A stretch of 64,000 nt of DNA from Candidatus Symbiopectobacterium sp. NZEC151 (GCF_025962655.1 NZ_JAGFPE010000005.1:248001-312000), one strand, 5' to 3'. Shown: positions 17,757 through 27,786, counted from the first letter of the stretch. Program-made: numbers and translations. The notes: generated by a model not told the origin, from the sequence alone.

Positions 17757-18973
17757 GTACGCCGGAAGGTGCCATGCCGCCGCTGCTGTCGCGCAGCATG
17801 AATGCGGTCATCGTTGCGCAGTTTTTCTCTGCGTTTGGTGATAATGCGCTGCTGTTTGCCACGCTGGCGCTGATCAAATCGTTGCTCTATCCCGAATGGA
17901 GCCAGCCGGTGCTGCAAATGGGATTTGTGGCGGCCTATATCGTACTGGCCCCTTTTGTCGGGCAAGTGGCCGACAGCTTTGCCAAAGGGCGGGTGATGAT
18001 GTTCGCCAACGCCTTGAAGTTGTTAGGAGCCCTGGCAATCTGCGTGGGAGGCAATCCCTTTCTGGGCTACGCGTTGGTTGGCGTCGGGGCGGCGGCTTAC
18101 TCACCGGCCAAATACGGCATTCTCGGCGAGATCACCCACGGCGATCAGTTGGTGAAAGCCAACGGACTGATGGAAGCCTCGACCATTGCGGCCATTCTCA
18201 TTGGTTCGGTCGCTGGCGGTGTGTTGGCTGACTGGAATCTGTATCTGGCGTTGGGTGCCTGTGCGTTGGCCTATGGCATTGCGCTGGCGGCGAACCTGAT
18301 GATCCCACGCCTGAACGCGGCGCGACCGGGCACCTCCTGGCACCCGAAGCGCATGGCGCAAGGCTTCTTCTCCGCGGCGATCACGCTGTGGCGTGACGGT
18401 GATGCCAGACTTTCTTTGATTGGCACCAGCCTGTTTTGGGGCGCAGGCGTGACGCTGCGCTTCCTGCTGGTGCTGTGGGTGCCACTGGCGCTCGGTATTA
18501 CCGATAACGCTACGCCGACGCTACTCAATGCCATGGTGGCGGTGGGGATTGTGTTAGGTGCGGCGCTGGCGGCCAAATTGATTACGCTGAAAACCGTGCG
18601 CCGTTGCCTGCCTGCCGGGGTGCTGATCGGCGTCGCGGTGGTCTTTTTTACCTTGCAGACCAATTTGATTGGCGCCTATGGCCTGTTGGTGATTATCGGC
18701 GCGCTGGGGGGCTTTTTTATCGTGCCGCTTAATGCGCTGTTGCAGGAACGTGGACGTATCAGCGTCGGGGCCGGTAACGCTATTGCGGTACAAAATTTGG
18801 GTGAAAACACCGCGATGCTGCTGATGCTCGGCCTCTACTCGCTGGTGGTGAAACTGGGGGTTCCGGTGCTCGGCATTGGCGTTGGGTTTGGCGTATTATT
18901 TGCCTTAAGTATTGTGGTGCTGTGGGTGACGACGGCGCGTGCGCGACGTTTAATCGGTGGGGCGAAGGAATAG
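17753..18973 (+). CDS. lplT: Lysophospholipid transporter LplT
   Basis: A 406-residue MFS permease that flips lysophosphatidylethanolamine across the inner membrane for reacylation by Aas. Twelve hydrophobic segments are apparent, beginning with [27 protein letters not shown] and including [18 protein letters not shown] and the late [29 protein letters not shown], which are family signatures. It starts within the last codons of aas (4-base overlap). The E. coli protein is 397 residues. Confidence 0.96.
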   Translation: MSTPEGAMPPLLSRSMNAVIVAQFFSAFGDNALLFATLALIKSLLYPEWSQPVLQMGFVAAYIVLAPFVGQVADSFAKGRVMMFANALKLLGALAICVGGNPFLGYALVGVGAAAYSPAKYGILGEITHGDQLVKANGLMEASTIAAILIGSVAGGVLADWNLYLALGACALAYGIALAANLMIPRLNAARPGTSWHPKRMAQGFFSAAITLWRDGDARLSLIGTSLFWGAGVTLRFLLVLWVPLALGITDNATPTLLNAMVAVGIVLGAALAAKLITLKTVRRCLPAGVLIGVAVVFFTLQTNLIGAYGLLVIIGALGGFFIVPLNALLQERGRISVGAGNAIAVQNLGENTAMLLMLGLYSLVVKLGVPVLGIGVGFGVLFALSIVVLWVTTARARRLIGGAKE

Positions 18974-19005
18974 ATAACATGGCGGTAATGGCACAGGAAA
19001 TGAAA

Positions 19006-19461
19006 ATGAACCTGATTTGGCACGATTGGTGTGCCAAGGATCTGAATCTGTATGCGCTGTATGACATTCTGGCGTTACGCAATCAGGTGTTTGTGGTTGA
19101 GCAGAACTGCCCGTATCAGGATATTGACGGACAAGATCTGGTGGACAGCCATCGCCATGTGGCCGCGTATCATCAAGGAAAAATGGTGGCCTACGCTCGG
19201 TTGCTGGCCCCCAAGACGGCAAAAGACAGCGTGAAGATTGGGCGCGTTATCGTTGCACCCAGCGCGCGCGGGCAGCATGTGGGACACCTGCTGATGGAGC
19301 ATGTACTGGCGGTTTGCGCGCGTCACTGGGCTGACAAGCCGCAATTCCTCTCGGCGCAGGCCCACTTACAGCACTTTTACGGCAGCTTTGGCTTTACGCC
19401 TTGCAGTGAAGTGTACGATGAGGATGGGATCCCCCACATTGATATGCAATCGCCGCATTAA
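19006..19461 (+). CDS. elaA: ElaA-like GNAT acetyltransferase
   Basis: A 151-residue protein matching E. coli ElaA over its length: LYDILALRNQVFVVEQNCPYQDIDGQDL, the cofactor loop IGRVIVAPSARGQHVGHLLMEHVL, and SAQAHLQHFYGSFGFTPCSEVYDEDGIPHI. The acetylated partner is not known. The ATG at 19006 (AGGA seven bases ahead) aligns with the E. coli start; ATGs at 18979, 18988 and 19000 in the same frame are possible alternatives. It follows lplT by 32 bp and is probably in the same transcript, a location different from E. coli, where elaA is elsewhere on the chromosome. Confidence 0.9.
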   Translation: MNLIWHDWCAKDLNLYALYDILALRNQVFVVEQNCPYQDIDGQDLVDSHRHVAAYHQGKMVAYARLLAPKTAKDSVKIGRVIVAPSARGQHVGHLLMEHVLAVCARHWADKPQFLSAQAHLQHFYGSFGFTPCSEVYDEDGIPHIDMQSPH

Positions 19462-19484
19462 ACTTCTTTTCTGCGAGCACAATA

Positions 19485-20078
19485 TCAATGAATATCTACG
19501 GGCTTTGATGTTTCTAAACGAATTTTCCATAAGCCCGTAAATTGATCAATCATTACAGGATCAATATCGTTAAACTGACTGCGATAACCAATATCCAGAG
19601 CCTGTGCGTAATGTGTCACATCAATAGGCGATGATTCAGCAATGAAACCAGAAATAAATGCTTTTCCTCGATTATTGATGGCACTGTCTTTACCAATATC
19701 AATGGCTTTATCCCTTGGCGTGTTGTCACATATTTCGTTGACGATTTTTGCTGTCTGCATATCCACTGTTATTTTTTGGTGAGGATAGGCATTGTTAATC
19801 ATATCAATGTTGGCAACGGTGGTCACCGCCATGCCGAGTGAGTGTAACCGATCATTTTGTAGGATGCTTTCTTTTAAAGAGGGTATGTCTTTTATATAAT
19901 TATTCTTTATTGCCATCTGGAACAACCGCGTTTCCATTTCCCTGATGTTAAGTTCCAAGGGGACATTGGTTATGGCATGGCACGAATCCAAAAGCAAATG
20001 ACCTTTTTTGGCGGTTTTATCTGTATCCAGGCCATGACATCCATTTGATGATGTGGTTGGTTGAATTGTTCCGAACAT
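19485..20078 (-). CDS. Unknown 197-residue protein, paralogue of the next gene (A)
   Basis: I do not recognise the family. The protein is predicted mostly helical, without signal peptide or membrane segment. It shares a pattern with the 197-residue protein at 20365-20958: NDRLHSLGMAVTTV against RERLRNIGFAVTAL, KIVNEICDNTP against KIKNICEALP, NRGKAFISGFIAESSPIDVTHYAQALDIG against LRGSNFISEFLASQETSVDKISYAQLLHLG, then FTGLWKIRLE against LTVWELRNE. AAGGA stands nine bases before the ATG, a good ribosome site. Base use is clearly more AT-rich than the flanking core genes, which suggests recent acquisition. A secreted effector is one guess, based only on orphan status and context. Confidence 0.75.
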   Translation of the reverse strand: MFGTIQPTTSSNGCHGLDTDKTAKKGHLLLDSCHAITNVPLELNIREMETRLFQMAIKNNYIKDIPSLKESILQNDRLHSLGMAVTTVANIDMINNAYPHQKITVDMQTAKIVNEICDNTPRDKAIDIGKDSAINNRGKAFISGFIAESSPIDVTHYAQALDIGYRSQFNDIDPVMIDQFTGLWKIRLETSKPVDIH

Positions 20079-20310
20079 AAATATGATCCTTATATTTATT
20101 CAAGTACCATTGAGGGAAATAGTGTGAGATATTGAACGTTGTACGATATTAAACGTATAAAATATGAACGGCCATGGGTGTTAGCGTTTTATTTAATATT
20201 GATTAATCTACGGGGTAAAGTTTGGGCATAGTGCCATGTTTACTGAACTGAAATCGGTGCTCCGTGGGCAGTCCTCGTGGTCAATACTAAATAAACGTTT
20301 TTTTTGATAT

Positions 20311-20341
20311 GCTTACCTGTGTTGTTGTGATGCAGGTAAGC
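20311..20341. other. Hairpin between the paralogous genes
   Basis: GCTTACCTG (20311-20319) pairs with CAGGTAAGC (20333-20341). It lies 24 bases past the stop of gene B on the minus strand and may act as its terminator, although the adjoining run of T is on the other strand. The rest of the 286-bp gap to gene A shows nothing recognisable. Confidence 0.4.
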
Positions 20342-20364
20342 TGACGTAGATAAGATAATCAACT

Positions 20365-20958
20365 CTAGTATTGCGCTAATTCATTACGAAGTTCCCAAAC
20401 GGTTAAGAATTTATTCATTGATGTGTCGTTAATAGCGGTGGGGTTAGTGCTGTTTTTTCTCATTTTTTCCCCGAGATGCAACAATTGCGCATAACTTATC
20501 TTGTCGACTGATGTTTCCTGTGATGCAAGAAACTCAGAAATAAAGTTACTTCCACGCAAAAGATAAGCATCATCATGCGTGAAGTTTCTTTTTCTATCGA
20601 CGGGGAGCGCTTCGCAGATGTTTTTTATTTTCTCTGTAAAAGCGAAACCCAACGTTGGGTTTTTCTCGGTAACGGGCGAAATTTTTTTGGTAACCTGCTC
20701 TAATGCTGTGACGGCAAATCCGATATTACGAAGGCGCTCCCTCTGATTTTTCTGGACGCCCGGTGTATTACATAAAACATCGTCGACAAGGAGGTCATAC
20801 TTTATTGATATTTCTTTTGCTTTTGTTTTGATGTCATTGCTCGAGTTTTCGGTAAAGCTGATAGATCTATAGAGGCTATTTTCAGGTGCGGATTTCCTGG
20901 TTGCTTGATCTGTGGTATTTACGTTGATGATTGGTGGTGAGTAAATTTTTAAGATCAT
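20365..20958 (-). CDS. Unknown 197-residue protein, paralogue of the previous gene (B)
   Basis: Same length and related sequence as the protein at 19485-20078 (shared motifs are listed there), so the pair arose by tandem duplication followed by strong divergence. The N-terminal 60 residues differ most; the conserved part spans roughly residues 70-190 and is rich in charged and helical residues. AAGGA lies eight bases before the ATG. No signal peptide, membrane segment, cysteine pair or catalytic motif is obvious. It lies between the lplT/elaA and hemW blocks in AT-rich DNA. Function unknown. Confidence 0.75.
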   Translation of the reverse strand: MILKIYSPPIINVNTTDQATRKSAPENSLYRSISFTENSSNDIKTKAKEISIKYDLLVDDVLCNTPGVQKNQRERLRNIGFAVTALEQVTKKISPVTEKNPTLGFAFTEKIKNICEALPVDRKRNFTHDDAYLLRGSNFISEFLASQETSVDKISYAQLLHLGEKMRKNSTNPTAINDTSMNKFLTVWELRNELAQY

Positions 20959-21109
20959 TGATAATGTCCTTCAGTGCCGTGCAGGGGCGTGAAATTATCA
21001 TCTCAAGAGGGCGCTCACAATAAAAAAACAGGCATTATTCCTTTCTGGCGATGACAGGTGTCGATAAATGTTATCTCACCGGTCACCTGTGTTCTTAATA
21101 CGGTAGAGG

Positions 21110-22246
21110 TTATTCCGCCAAAAAACCTTCCAGCAAAGAATTTAAAAACAGCTTGCCGTGTTCGGTAACCTGCCAGTGAGTAGCGGTTTCCGTCAGGTAA
21201 CCTTGCGCCACCGCCCAGTCTATTTGTGGGCGCACCACGCTTTCTGCCAGGCCGGTGTAGCCACTGAACTCACTGCGCGGCGCGGGTTCCAGCAGTCGGA
21301 AGCGGTTCATAAAGAATTCGAACGGCAGATCTTCCGCTTGCACCGCATTGCGCTGGTCCAGGTAAGTGCCGCGCATATAGCCGCGCGGATGGCGGGTTTT
21401 GACGGTTCTCAGAATACTTCCGTCATCACGGGTGATCTTGCCATGCGCGCCACACCCTATCCCCAGATAATCGCCAAAACGCCAATAGTTGAGGTTGTGC
21501 TGACATTGATAGCCGGGTTTGGCGTAGGCAGAGGTTTCATACTGCTGATAGCCTGCGGCCGTGAGCAGCGCATGTCCCTGCGCGAAAATATCCCACAGCG
21601 CGTCATCATCGGGCAGCACCGGCGGGCGCGAACCGAACAGGGTATTCGGCTCAATCGTCAATTGATACCACGACAGATGCGGTGGATTGAGTGCTATCGC
21701 CTGACGCAAATCGTCCAGCGCTTCTTCCAGCGTCTGATCTGGCAGGCCGTGCATCAGGTCCAGATTGAAACTGCGCAGTCCAAGACCGGCCGCCAGATGC
21801 GCGGCCCGCTTGGCCTCTTCCGGGCCGTGGATGCGCCCGAGACGCGTCAGTTTTTCCGGACTGAAGCTTTGCACGCCAATCGAAATACGATTAATTCCCG
21901 CGCGCTGGTAGCCGCTGAAGCGATCGGCTTCTACCGTGCCGGGGTTGGCTTCCATGGTGATCTCGGCATCAGCGCTAAGCGGCAGACGGGCGCGCACGCC
22001 ATCGAGCAGCGCCTGCATGCCTTCAGCGCTCAGCAGGCTGGGCGTGCCGCCGCCAATAAAGATTGAACTGAGAGCCCGGTTGCCGCTCAGTGGCAGATCC
22101 GCATCCAGATCGGCCAATAAGTGATCCACATATTCCTGATGCGGCACCTCGCCCTTGAGAGCGTGGGAGTTAAAATCGCAGTACGGGCATTTTTGCACAC
22201 ACCAGGGAATGTGAATGTAAAGGCTGAGCGGCGGTAGTTTATGCAT
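21110..22246 (-). CDS. hemW: Radical SAM heme chaperone HemW
   Basis: A 378-residue radical SAM protein that binds heme and delivers it to respiratory enzymes; formerly called YggW and resembling oxygen-independent coproporphyrinogen oxidase. The cluster motif C-X3-C-X2-C is in [14 protein letters not shown], followed by [11 protein letters not shown] and the HemW-domain end [19 protein letters not shown]-like sequence. The ATG at 22246 reproduces the E. coli N-terminus ([16 protein letters not shown]) and overlaps the rdgB stop by 8 bases, showing translational coupling. It ends the rdgB operon. Confidence 0.96.
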   Translation of the reverse strand: MHKLPPLSLYIHIPWCVQKCPYCDFNSHALKGEVPHQEYVDHLLADLDADLPLSGNRALSSIFIGGGTPSLLSAEGMQALLDGVRARLPLSADAEITMEANPGTVEADRFSGYQRAGINRISIGVQSFSPEKLTRLGRIHGPEEAKRAAHLAAGLGLRSFNLDLMHGLPDQTLEEALDDLRQAIALNPPHLSWYQLTIEPNTLFGSRPPVLPDDDALWDIFAQGHALLTAAGYQQYETSAYAKPGYQCQHNLNYWRFGDYLGIGCGAHGKITRDDGSILRTVKTRHPRGYMRGTYLDQRNAVQAEDLPFEFFMNRFRLLEPAPRSEFSGYTGLAESVVRPQIDWAVAQGYLTETATHWQVTEHGKLFLNSLLEGFLAE

Positions 22247-22844
22247 GACGCAGCGCATCCAGCAGCAAACGCAGCGCCTGACCACGGTGCGACAGCGCAT
22301 TTTTCTCATCGCGCGTCATTTCTGCGGCGGTTTTGCCGGCGCCCGGCACGTAGAAGATAGGATCATAGCCGAAGCCGCCTTCACCCACTGCTGCACGCGT
22401 CAGCACGCCCTGCCAACGGCCGTGGCAGACCAGCGGCGTCGGATCATCGGCGTGGCGCAGGTAGACCAGCACGCAGTGGAAGCTGGCACCGCGTTGTTCG
22501 TCAGGCACATCCTTGATGGCATCGAGCAGTTTGTCCAGATTGGCTTGATCGCTGGCGTCAACCCCGGCGTAGCGCGCGGAATAAATGCCCGGCGCGCCGC
22601 CCAACGCATCAACCGCAAGACCTGAGTCATCAGCAACCGCAGGCAACCCGGTGATCTGTGCCGCGTGGCGCGCTTTGAGCAGTGCATTTTCGATAAAGGT
22701 CAGCCCGGTCTCTTCGGCAGAATCAACGCCCAGCTCGGTTTGTGCGACGATATTCATACCAAAATCCGCCAGCAGATCGGCGAGTTCGCGAACTTTCCCG
22801 GGGTTGCCGGTGGCTAAAACGACGTTTTGCCTCGTGGTATCCAT
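22239..22844 (-). CDS. rdgB: XTP/dITP diphosphatase RdgB
   Basis: Removes non-canonical purine nucleoside triphosphates such as dITP and XTP from the pool. The 201-residue protein has the HAM1/RdgB motifs [66 protein letters not shown] and [14 protein letters not shown]. The ATG at 22844 is preferred since AGGA lies eight bases ahead; another ATG at 22859 would add five residues. It sits between yggU and hemW and overlaps hemW. Confidence 0.96.
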   Translation of the reverse strand: MDTTRQNVVLATGNPGKVRELADLLADFGMNIVAQTELGVDSAEETGLTFIENALLKARHAAQITGLPAVADDSGLAVDALGGAPGIYSARYAGVDASDQANLDKLLDAIKDVPDEQRGASFHCVLVYLRHADDPTPLVCHGRWQGVLTRAAVGEGGFGYDPIFYVPGAGKTAAEMTRDEKNALSHRGQALRLLLDALRHA

Positions 22845-22926
22845 GCGTGTGTCCTGCATTCTGTTAATGCCATCGTAGGGAATGGCGGGGGGTTATCTGT
22901 TGCGATGCGCAGCACCCTGCGGTGGG

Positions 22927-23220
22927 TTACTGCGAGATCAATGCGGCGATTTCCGTAGGAATGTGCTGCGGGTTAGCAATTCTAATCTGTTTATGGCGGC
23001 CCAGCTCGCCTTTTTCAATGCTCACCGCGCCTTTAGCCACCCGGAACTGCTTGGCAAGGTATTTGACCAAATGCGCGTTGGCCTGACCATCGACCGGCGG
23101 TGCCGTGATGGCGACTTTCAGCTCATCACCGTGCAGGCCAACTATCTGGTCACGGCTGGCCTTCGGCTGAATATAGAGCCGAATGACCAACCCGTCGGGC
23201 AGCAGAGCGATAGCACTCAC
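22927..23220 (-). CDS. yggU: DUF167 protein YggU
   Basis: A 97-residue member of the YggU/DUF167 family (function unknown). [68 protein letters not shown] matches the E. coli protein closely. The start is GTG 23220, which overlaps the yggT stop as GTGA and reproduces the E. coli N-terminus; a longer open frame reaching back into yggT is an artefact of that gene's composition. Confidence 0.93.
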   Translation of the reverse strand: MSAIALLPDGLVIRLYIQPKASRDQIVGLHGDELKVAITAPPVDGQANAHLVKYLAKQFRVAKGAVSIEKGELGRHKQIRIANPQHIPTEIAALISQ

Positions 23221-23771
23221 AGCAGGAACCAGAATTCCGGGAACAGATCCATGCCGAGGTAGTTCAGGAGATACAGGATCAAAATCACTGCCATCGCCGA
23301 GAAATCGATACCGCCCATGGCCGGAATAATACGGCGAATCGGTGCCATAAAGGGCTCGGTGAGCTGGAACAGCAGGTAATCTACCGGGCTGCGTCCCTGA
23401 CTTACCCAACTCATCAGCGCACGGATGATCACCACCCAGAACACCAGATAGCCCGCGGATTTTAGCAGGGCCAACAAACCCACCAGCAGGTTCACCGGGC
23501 TTATCGCGAAAGCGCCTACCTGAATAAGCATCAGCAGCGGGTATTTCAGCGTGGTCAGCAGAAACGCCAACAGCAGCGATGCGCTATCAATAGGGCCGAG
23601 TGCAGGCAGAATACGGCGCAGCGGCCTGACGATAGGCTGCGTGATTTTTACTACGAATTGCGACAGCGGGTTATAAAAATCACTGCGTGACCATTGCATC
23701 CAAATGCGTAACAGCAGCACCATTACATACAGGTCGACCAGTGTCTTGACCAGAAACGTCAGGGTTAGCAT
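23217..23771 (-). CDS. yggT: YggT-family membrane protein
   Basis: A 184-residue inner-membrane protein made of two YggT repeats. Each holds hydrophobic segments followed by a conserved loop, [27 protein letters not shown] in the first and [30 protein letters not shown] in the second. YggT proteins have been linked to osmotic tolerance and membrane organisation, but no clear activity is known. The gene lies 44 bp after proC and overlaps yggU by 4 bases, so it belongs to the yggS-proC-yggT-yggU-rdgB-hemW run. Confidence 0.94.
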   Translation of the reverse strand: MLTLTFLVKTLVDLYVMVLLLRIWMQWSRSDFYNPLSQFVVKITQPIVRPLRRILPALGPIDSASLLLAFLLTTLKYPLLMLIQVGAFAISPVNLLVGLLALLKSAGYLVFWVVIIRALMSWVSQGRSPVDYLLFQLTEPFMAPIRRIIPAMGGIDFSAMAVILILYLLNYLGMDLFPEFWFLL

Positions 23772-23815
23772 AGAAACATCGATTCCTTATCAGCTATATA
23801 GAGAATAACGGTGCG

Positions 23816-24637
23816 TTAAAACAGTTTTTCCATTTCCTGTGCGCGATGCACGGCAGCCTGCATGGCATCGGCGACAGTTTGTGTCAGTTGGCGTTCGTTA
23901 AACACCCGCAGAGCCTCTGCGGTGGTGCCGCCTTTGGACGTCACATTCTCACGCAGCGTCGCAAGCGGCGTGTCCGGGCTGGCTTCGACCAGTGCGGCTG
24001 CACCCAGTGCGGCCTGCTGCACCAACTGGCGCGCGCTTTCCGGTGTAAATCCCTGGCGAATCGCCTCTTGCTGCATCGCTTCCATAAACAGGAAAAAGTA
24101 GGCCGGTGCGCTGCCTGCGGCGGCGATAACGCCGTTAATGCCGCTCTCTTGCTCAACCCAGCATACTTTACCCACGCTTTGCATCAGCGCAGCGCTAAAG
24201 GCACGATCCTCCGCCGATACGTTGGCGGGTGCATAAAGGCCGCTCATGCCTTTACCCACCAGCGACGGTGTGTTCGGCATAATGCGTACCAGCGTTAACG
24301 GCTCTCCTAACAGCGCTTGAAAACGCGCCACGCTGACGCCAGCCGCAATGGACAGCACCAACTTGCCCGGCACGTTCAGTATGCCGCGCAGCGGCTCGCA
24401 CACGCTTGCCATCAGTTGCGGTTTCACCGCCAGCACCACGACATCGGCGTCCTGCGCGCCCGCCAGATTGTCGTCGCTGCTGATAACGCCATAGCGCTGG
24501 GCCAGCGCATCCCGGCGTGCGGCGCTCGGAGCACAGACGAGGATACGATCGGCGGGATAACCGCCGTTAACCAGCCCTGCGATAATGGCCTGCGCCATGT
24601 TTCCGGCACCAATAAAGGTAAGCTTGCGGTGTTGCAT
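23816..24637 (-). CDS. proC: Pyrroline-5-carboxylate reductase ProC
   Basis: Reduces 1-pyrroline-5-carboxylate to proline with NAD(P)H, the last step of proline synthesis. The 273-residue protein opens with the Rossmann motif FIGAGNMAQAIIAGL and carries the family signature PGGTTAEAL in its variant TSKGGTTAEALRVF, with MPNTPSLVGKGMSGLY in the middle. It lies between yggS and yggT, a common arrangement in gamma-proteobacteria other than E. coli, where proC is elsewhere. Confidence 0.96.
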   Translation of the reverse strand: MQHRKLTFIGAGNMAQAIIAGLVNGGYPADRILVCAPSAARRDALAQRYGVISSDDNLAGAQDADVVVLAVKPQLMASVCEPLRGILNVPGKLVLSIAAGVSVARFQALLGEPLTLVRIMPNTPSLVGKGMSGLYAPANVSAEDRAFSAALMQSVGKVCWVEQESGINGVIAAAGSAPAYFFLFMEAMQQEAIRQGFTPESARQLVQQAALGAAALVEASPDTPLATLRENVTSKGGTTAEALRVFNERQLTQTVADAMQAAVHRAQEMEKLF

Positions 24638-24727
24638 CTTTATGTTCTCTCGTTTTCGTCAACCGGCCAGTAGCAGGGTTCAGCCCCGACGGGGATTATC
24701 CACGCTGAGGCTTATACATGCTAAGGC

Positions 24728-25438
24728 TTACCCATGCTGATGATAATCACGCGCGCCGAAAATGGCGGTGCCGATACGTACCAGTGTGCTGCCTGCCGCA
24801 ATCGCGGCGCTCATATCATCCGTCATCCCCATGGAGAGGGTATCCACCTGAGGATAATGCAATTTTAACTGCGCAAACAGGTCATTCATCGATTGAAATA
24901 CCGCTAACTGCTGTGCGTAGTCGCTTTCCGGTGCCGGAATCGCCATCAGACCCCGCAGTGTCAGATGCGGCAGTGCCGCGACGCTGGCGGCCAAGGCAGG
25001 AAGATCTGCCGGTGCAATCCCCGATTTGCTGGCCTCACCGCTGATATTCACTTGTAATAATACGTTCAACGGCGCTAACGCCGCCGGACGCTGTTCGCTC
25101 AGGCGTTGGGCGATTTTAGGGCGATCGACGGTGTGGCACCAGTCAAAATGTTCGGCAACCAGGCGGCTCTTATTGGATTGCAGTGGTCCGATAAAGTGCC
25201 ATTGTAATTCCACCTGAGGCAGGGCCTCACGGAAATAAAGCACCTTGTCCACGCCTTCCTGTACATAATTTTCCCCAAAACCTCGCTGCCCGCAGGCAAT
25301 CGCTTCTTCGATCGCCGCCACAGGTTTGGTTTTACTGACGGCAAGCAAGGTCACCGCGTGCGGGTCGCGTCCACATGCGGTGGCGGCGGTGGCGATCTTC
25401 TCTCTGACGTTCTGTAGATTCTGCTCAATCGGGTTCAT
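24728..25438 (-). CDS. yggS: PLP homeostasis protein YggS
   Basis: A 236-residue PLP-binding single-barrel protein (COG0325) that buffers pyridoxal phosphate and affects amino acid balance. The PLP lysine is in TLLAVSKTKPV, with GFGENYVQEGVDK, WHFIGPLQSNKSRLVAEHFDWCHTVDR and LSMGMTDDMSAAIAAGSTLVRIGTAIFG following. The ATG at 25438 matches the E. coli start; one at 25444 would add two residues. The divergent yggR gene begins only 22 bp away, so the promoters of the two must overlap neighbouring coding DNA. Confidence 0.95.
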   Translation of the reverse strand: MNPIEQNLQNVREKIATAATACGRDPHAVTLLAVSKTKPVAAIEEAIACGQRGFGENYVQEGVDKVLYFREALPQVELQWHFIGPLQSNKSRLVAEHFDWCHTVDRPKIAQRLSEQRPAALAPLNVLLQVNISGEASKSGIAPADLPALAASVAALPHLTLRGLMAIPAPESDYAQQLAVFQSMNDLFAQLKLHYPQVDTLSMGMTDDMSAAIAAGSTLVRIGTAIFGARDYHQHG

Positions 25439-25460
25439 GGTCATGCTAAGGATGGGATCT

Positions 25461-26507
25461 ATGGATATCAATGAGTGGATAACCTGTAGTGTAAAACAGA
25501 ATGCCTCCGATCTGCACCTGTGTAGCGGATATCCGCCGATGTGGCGTATTGATGGCGAGCTACAACCGGTACAGGCCAGCGCCTGTTGCAGCGCTGCGCA
25601 ACTGGAACGTTGGGGCGAAAGTTGGATGACGGCCCTTCAGCGCCAGCAATTACACACCGAGGGGCAGGCGGATGGCGCGTTGACCACACCCGACGGCATT
25701 CGGCTGCGCGCGCATCTGTTTCGCCAGCATGCCGGGCTTTCCGTTGCGTTGCGCACCATTGCAACAACGGCGCACGCGTTGGAAACACTGCATGCGCCGC
25801 CAATTCTTTCATCGTTAATAACGCGACCCGCCGGGTTGGTTCTGGTGACAGGCGCAACCGGCAGTGGAAAATCCACCACATTGGTAGCGATGGTGAATGC
25901 GCTCAGGCAGCAGCGGGCTTGTCATATTATTACCTTGGAAGACCCTATTGAATTTGTCTACTCCTCCGCGCTTTCCGCAAATCGCGGCCTGATTCAACAG
26001 CGTGAAATCGGCGTGCACTGCCCGTCGTTTGCCCACGGCTTGCGCGGCGCGCTGCGTGAAGATCCTGATGTGATCCTGCTGGGGGAATTACGCGACGGCG
26101 AAACCATTCGCTTGGCGTTAACGGCGGCAGAAACCGGGCACTTGGTGTTGGCGACGCTGCATACGCGCGGTGCCGCACAGGCGGTAGAACGTCTGCTGGA
26201 TGTGTTTTCCGCACAGGAGAAGGATTTTGTGCGCAGCCAACTGGCGCTGTGTCTGCAAGGTGTGGTGGCGCAGCAACTGGTGCTACGACGCGGTGGCGGG
26301 CGCGTTGCCCTGTATGAAGTGTTGCTGGCAAATACGGCGGTAGCCAACCTGATTCGTGAGGGGAAAAGCCATCAACTGCCTGGCCTGTTGCAAATGGGCG
26401 GCCAAAGCGGGATGCAAACCTTTGCGCACAGCTGGCAGCAGCGCTGGAACGCGGGATTGTTGCCACCGGATGCGGAGCAGGCCTTTACGCCACACACGGC
26501 GCAGTAA
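25461..26507 (+). CDS. yggR: PilT-like ATPase YggR
   Basis: A 348-residue member of the PilT/VirB11 secretion-retraction ATPase family. It has an N-terminal PAS-like part (NASDLHLCSGYPPMWRIDGEL), Walker A GATGSGKS at residues 131-138, an Asp box (ITLEDPIEFVY), Walker B (REDPDVILLGELRD) and the His box (TGHLVLATLHTRGA). PilT proteins depolymerise type IV pili. No pilin or pilus assembly gene is nearby, so its partner is unknown. AGGA lies eight bases before the ATG. It is divergent from yggS, as in other enterobacteria. Confidence 0.92.
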   Translation: MDINEWITCSVKQNASDLHLCSGYPPMWRIDGELQPVQASACCSAAQLERWGESWMTALQRQQLHTEGQADGALTTPDGIRLRAHLFRQHAGLSVALRTIATTAHALETLHAPPILSSLITRPAGLVLVTGATGSGKSTTLVAMVNALRQQRACHIITLEDPIEFVYSSALSANRGLIQQREIGVHCPSFAHGLRGALREDPDVILLGELRDGETIRLALTAAETGHLVLATLHTRGAAQAVERLLDVFSAQEKDFVRSQLALCLQGVVAQQLVLRRGGGRVALYEVLLANTAVANLIREGKSHQLPGLLQMGGQSGMQTFAHSWQQRWNAGLLPPDAEQAFTPHTAQ

Positions 26508-26568
26508 ACAACGCTGAAAAAAGCCCCGCGACGGCCCGATACGCCACGGAGCTGCCAGAATTTCGAAG

Positions 26569-27684
26569 CTACTTCAGCCCGGCCAATGCCTCTGTCAACG
26601 CCAGCATGGTAAGCGACTGACCATACGCGCGCTGTTTGATGGCAATCTTGCGATAGTGGTCGAGATCGTGCCCGACCGAGGTTCCTGCGGAGACATCCGC
26701 CACTTCGCCCTGTGGACTGATGCGGCTCAGCAGGGCATTGACGCCTTTCCAGGCGGCATCGTGATAGCGTTCATCGAGCAGACCGAGACGAATGCCTTTC
26801 AACAGCGCGTAGGTGAAACCGGCGGTGCCGGAGGCCTCCAGGTAGCTGTCAGGCTGGTTAAGCAGGGTGCGCCACATACCGCTGGCATCCTGATAGCGCA
26901 CGGCCGCATCGGCCTGACGGCGGAAGGTGTTGAGGATCATCTGGTGGCTGGCATCTTGATGGTCCAGCATCTCGAGGAAATCGACGGTGCTGATGGCGGC
27001 CCAACCGTTGCCGCGTCCCCACAATGCTTTGCCGTAGTTGCCGTTGCCGCTGAAGTTCCAGCCGTGCATCCACAGCCCAGTATCTCTGTCGATCAGGTAT
27101 TTGATGTGCAACAGGAACTGATAGCTGACCTCGTCCAGATAGGAAGGACGATTGAGATAGGCGCTGGCACGGGCGTAGAACAGACCGCTCATAAACAGCG
27201 TATCGACCCAGAGCTGCTCTTCATTGAGGTGATCGCTGGTGCAGTGGGTGAACCCATTCTCCTGGGTGCGCAGCAGTTCATGTTCAATCCAGTGTGCGTA
27301 TTCCTCGATCAGCGCTTGATGCTCGCGGCTCTCCTGGGCGATCCCCATGGTGGTGAGCGTCAGCATCGGTGCCATACGGTTGATATTTTTCTCCGGCAAC
27401 CCTTCTGCCAGGCGGCGTTGATACCATGCCAGCACATAGTCCAGATAACGCTGTTCGCCCGTGACCTGATAAAGACGCCAGATACCGTAGATCCCCACGC
27501 CTTGCGACCAGTCCCAGTTTTCGATCGAGAGATCTGAAGCGATCACCTTCAGCTTCTTCAATGCGGCATCGTCCGTGCGAACGGTAATGATCTCATTGAA
27601 CAGCAGCTCAAGTTTTTGATAAATCGCGTCGTAGCGGCTTGCGGCTGCCGCGGTGTCCGTGTGCGCAGTGTCAAAGGCGTTCAT
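26569..27684 (-). CDS. GH105 unsaturated rhamnogalacturonyl/uronyl hydrolase
   Basis: A 371-residue member of the YteR/RhiN family that releases the 4,5-unsaturated uronic acid left at the end of pectin fragments by lyases. GH105 landmarks include WDWSQGVGIYGIWRLYQVTG, WVDTLFMSGLFYARAS with the family Asp, MHGWNFSG, WGRGNGWAAISTVDFL and LEASGTAGFTYALLKGIRLG. There is no signal peptide, so it acts in the cytoplasm on imported oligosaccharides. It is the last gene after lgoD and a binding protein. A stem (CCTACGC 27751-27757 with GCGTAGG 27772-27778) lies in the gap before it and may reduce its expression. Confidence 0.9.
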   Translation of the reverse strand: MNAFDTAHTDTAAAASRYDAIYQKLELLFNEIITVRTDDAALKKLKVIASDLSIENWDWSQGVGIYGIWRLYQVTGEQRYLDYVLAWYQRRLAEGLPEKNINRMAPMLTLTTMGIAQESREHQALIEEYAHWIEHELLRTQENGFTHCTSDHLNEEQLWVDTLFMSGLFYARASAYLNRPSYLDEVSYQFLLHIKYLIDRDTGLWMHGWNFSGNGNYGKALWGRGNGWAAISTVDFLEMLDHQDASHQMILNTFRRQADAAVRYQDASGMWRTLLNQPDSYLEASGTAGFTYALLKGIRLGLLDERYHDAAWKGVNALLSRISPQGEVADVSAGTSVGHDLDHYRKIAIKQRAYGQSLTMLALTEALAGLK

Positions 27685-27786
27685 AGTTTTCTCGCATGTT
27701 TACAAATATCGTAGTGACAGAATAAAACGGTTTACCCATTACTGATAGCGCCTACGCCACACGGATGCGTAGCGTAGGTGTTGGTA

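Noticed and set aside
21158-22066. 302-codon open frame antisense to hemW
   Set aside because: HemW is intact and conserved over the whole interval, so this is a composition shadow.
26656-27537. 293-codon open frame antisense to the GH105 gene
   Set aside because: The GH105 protein has all family motifs; the opposite frame has no ribosome site or recognisable domain.
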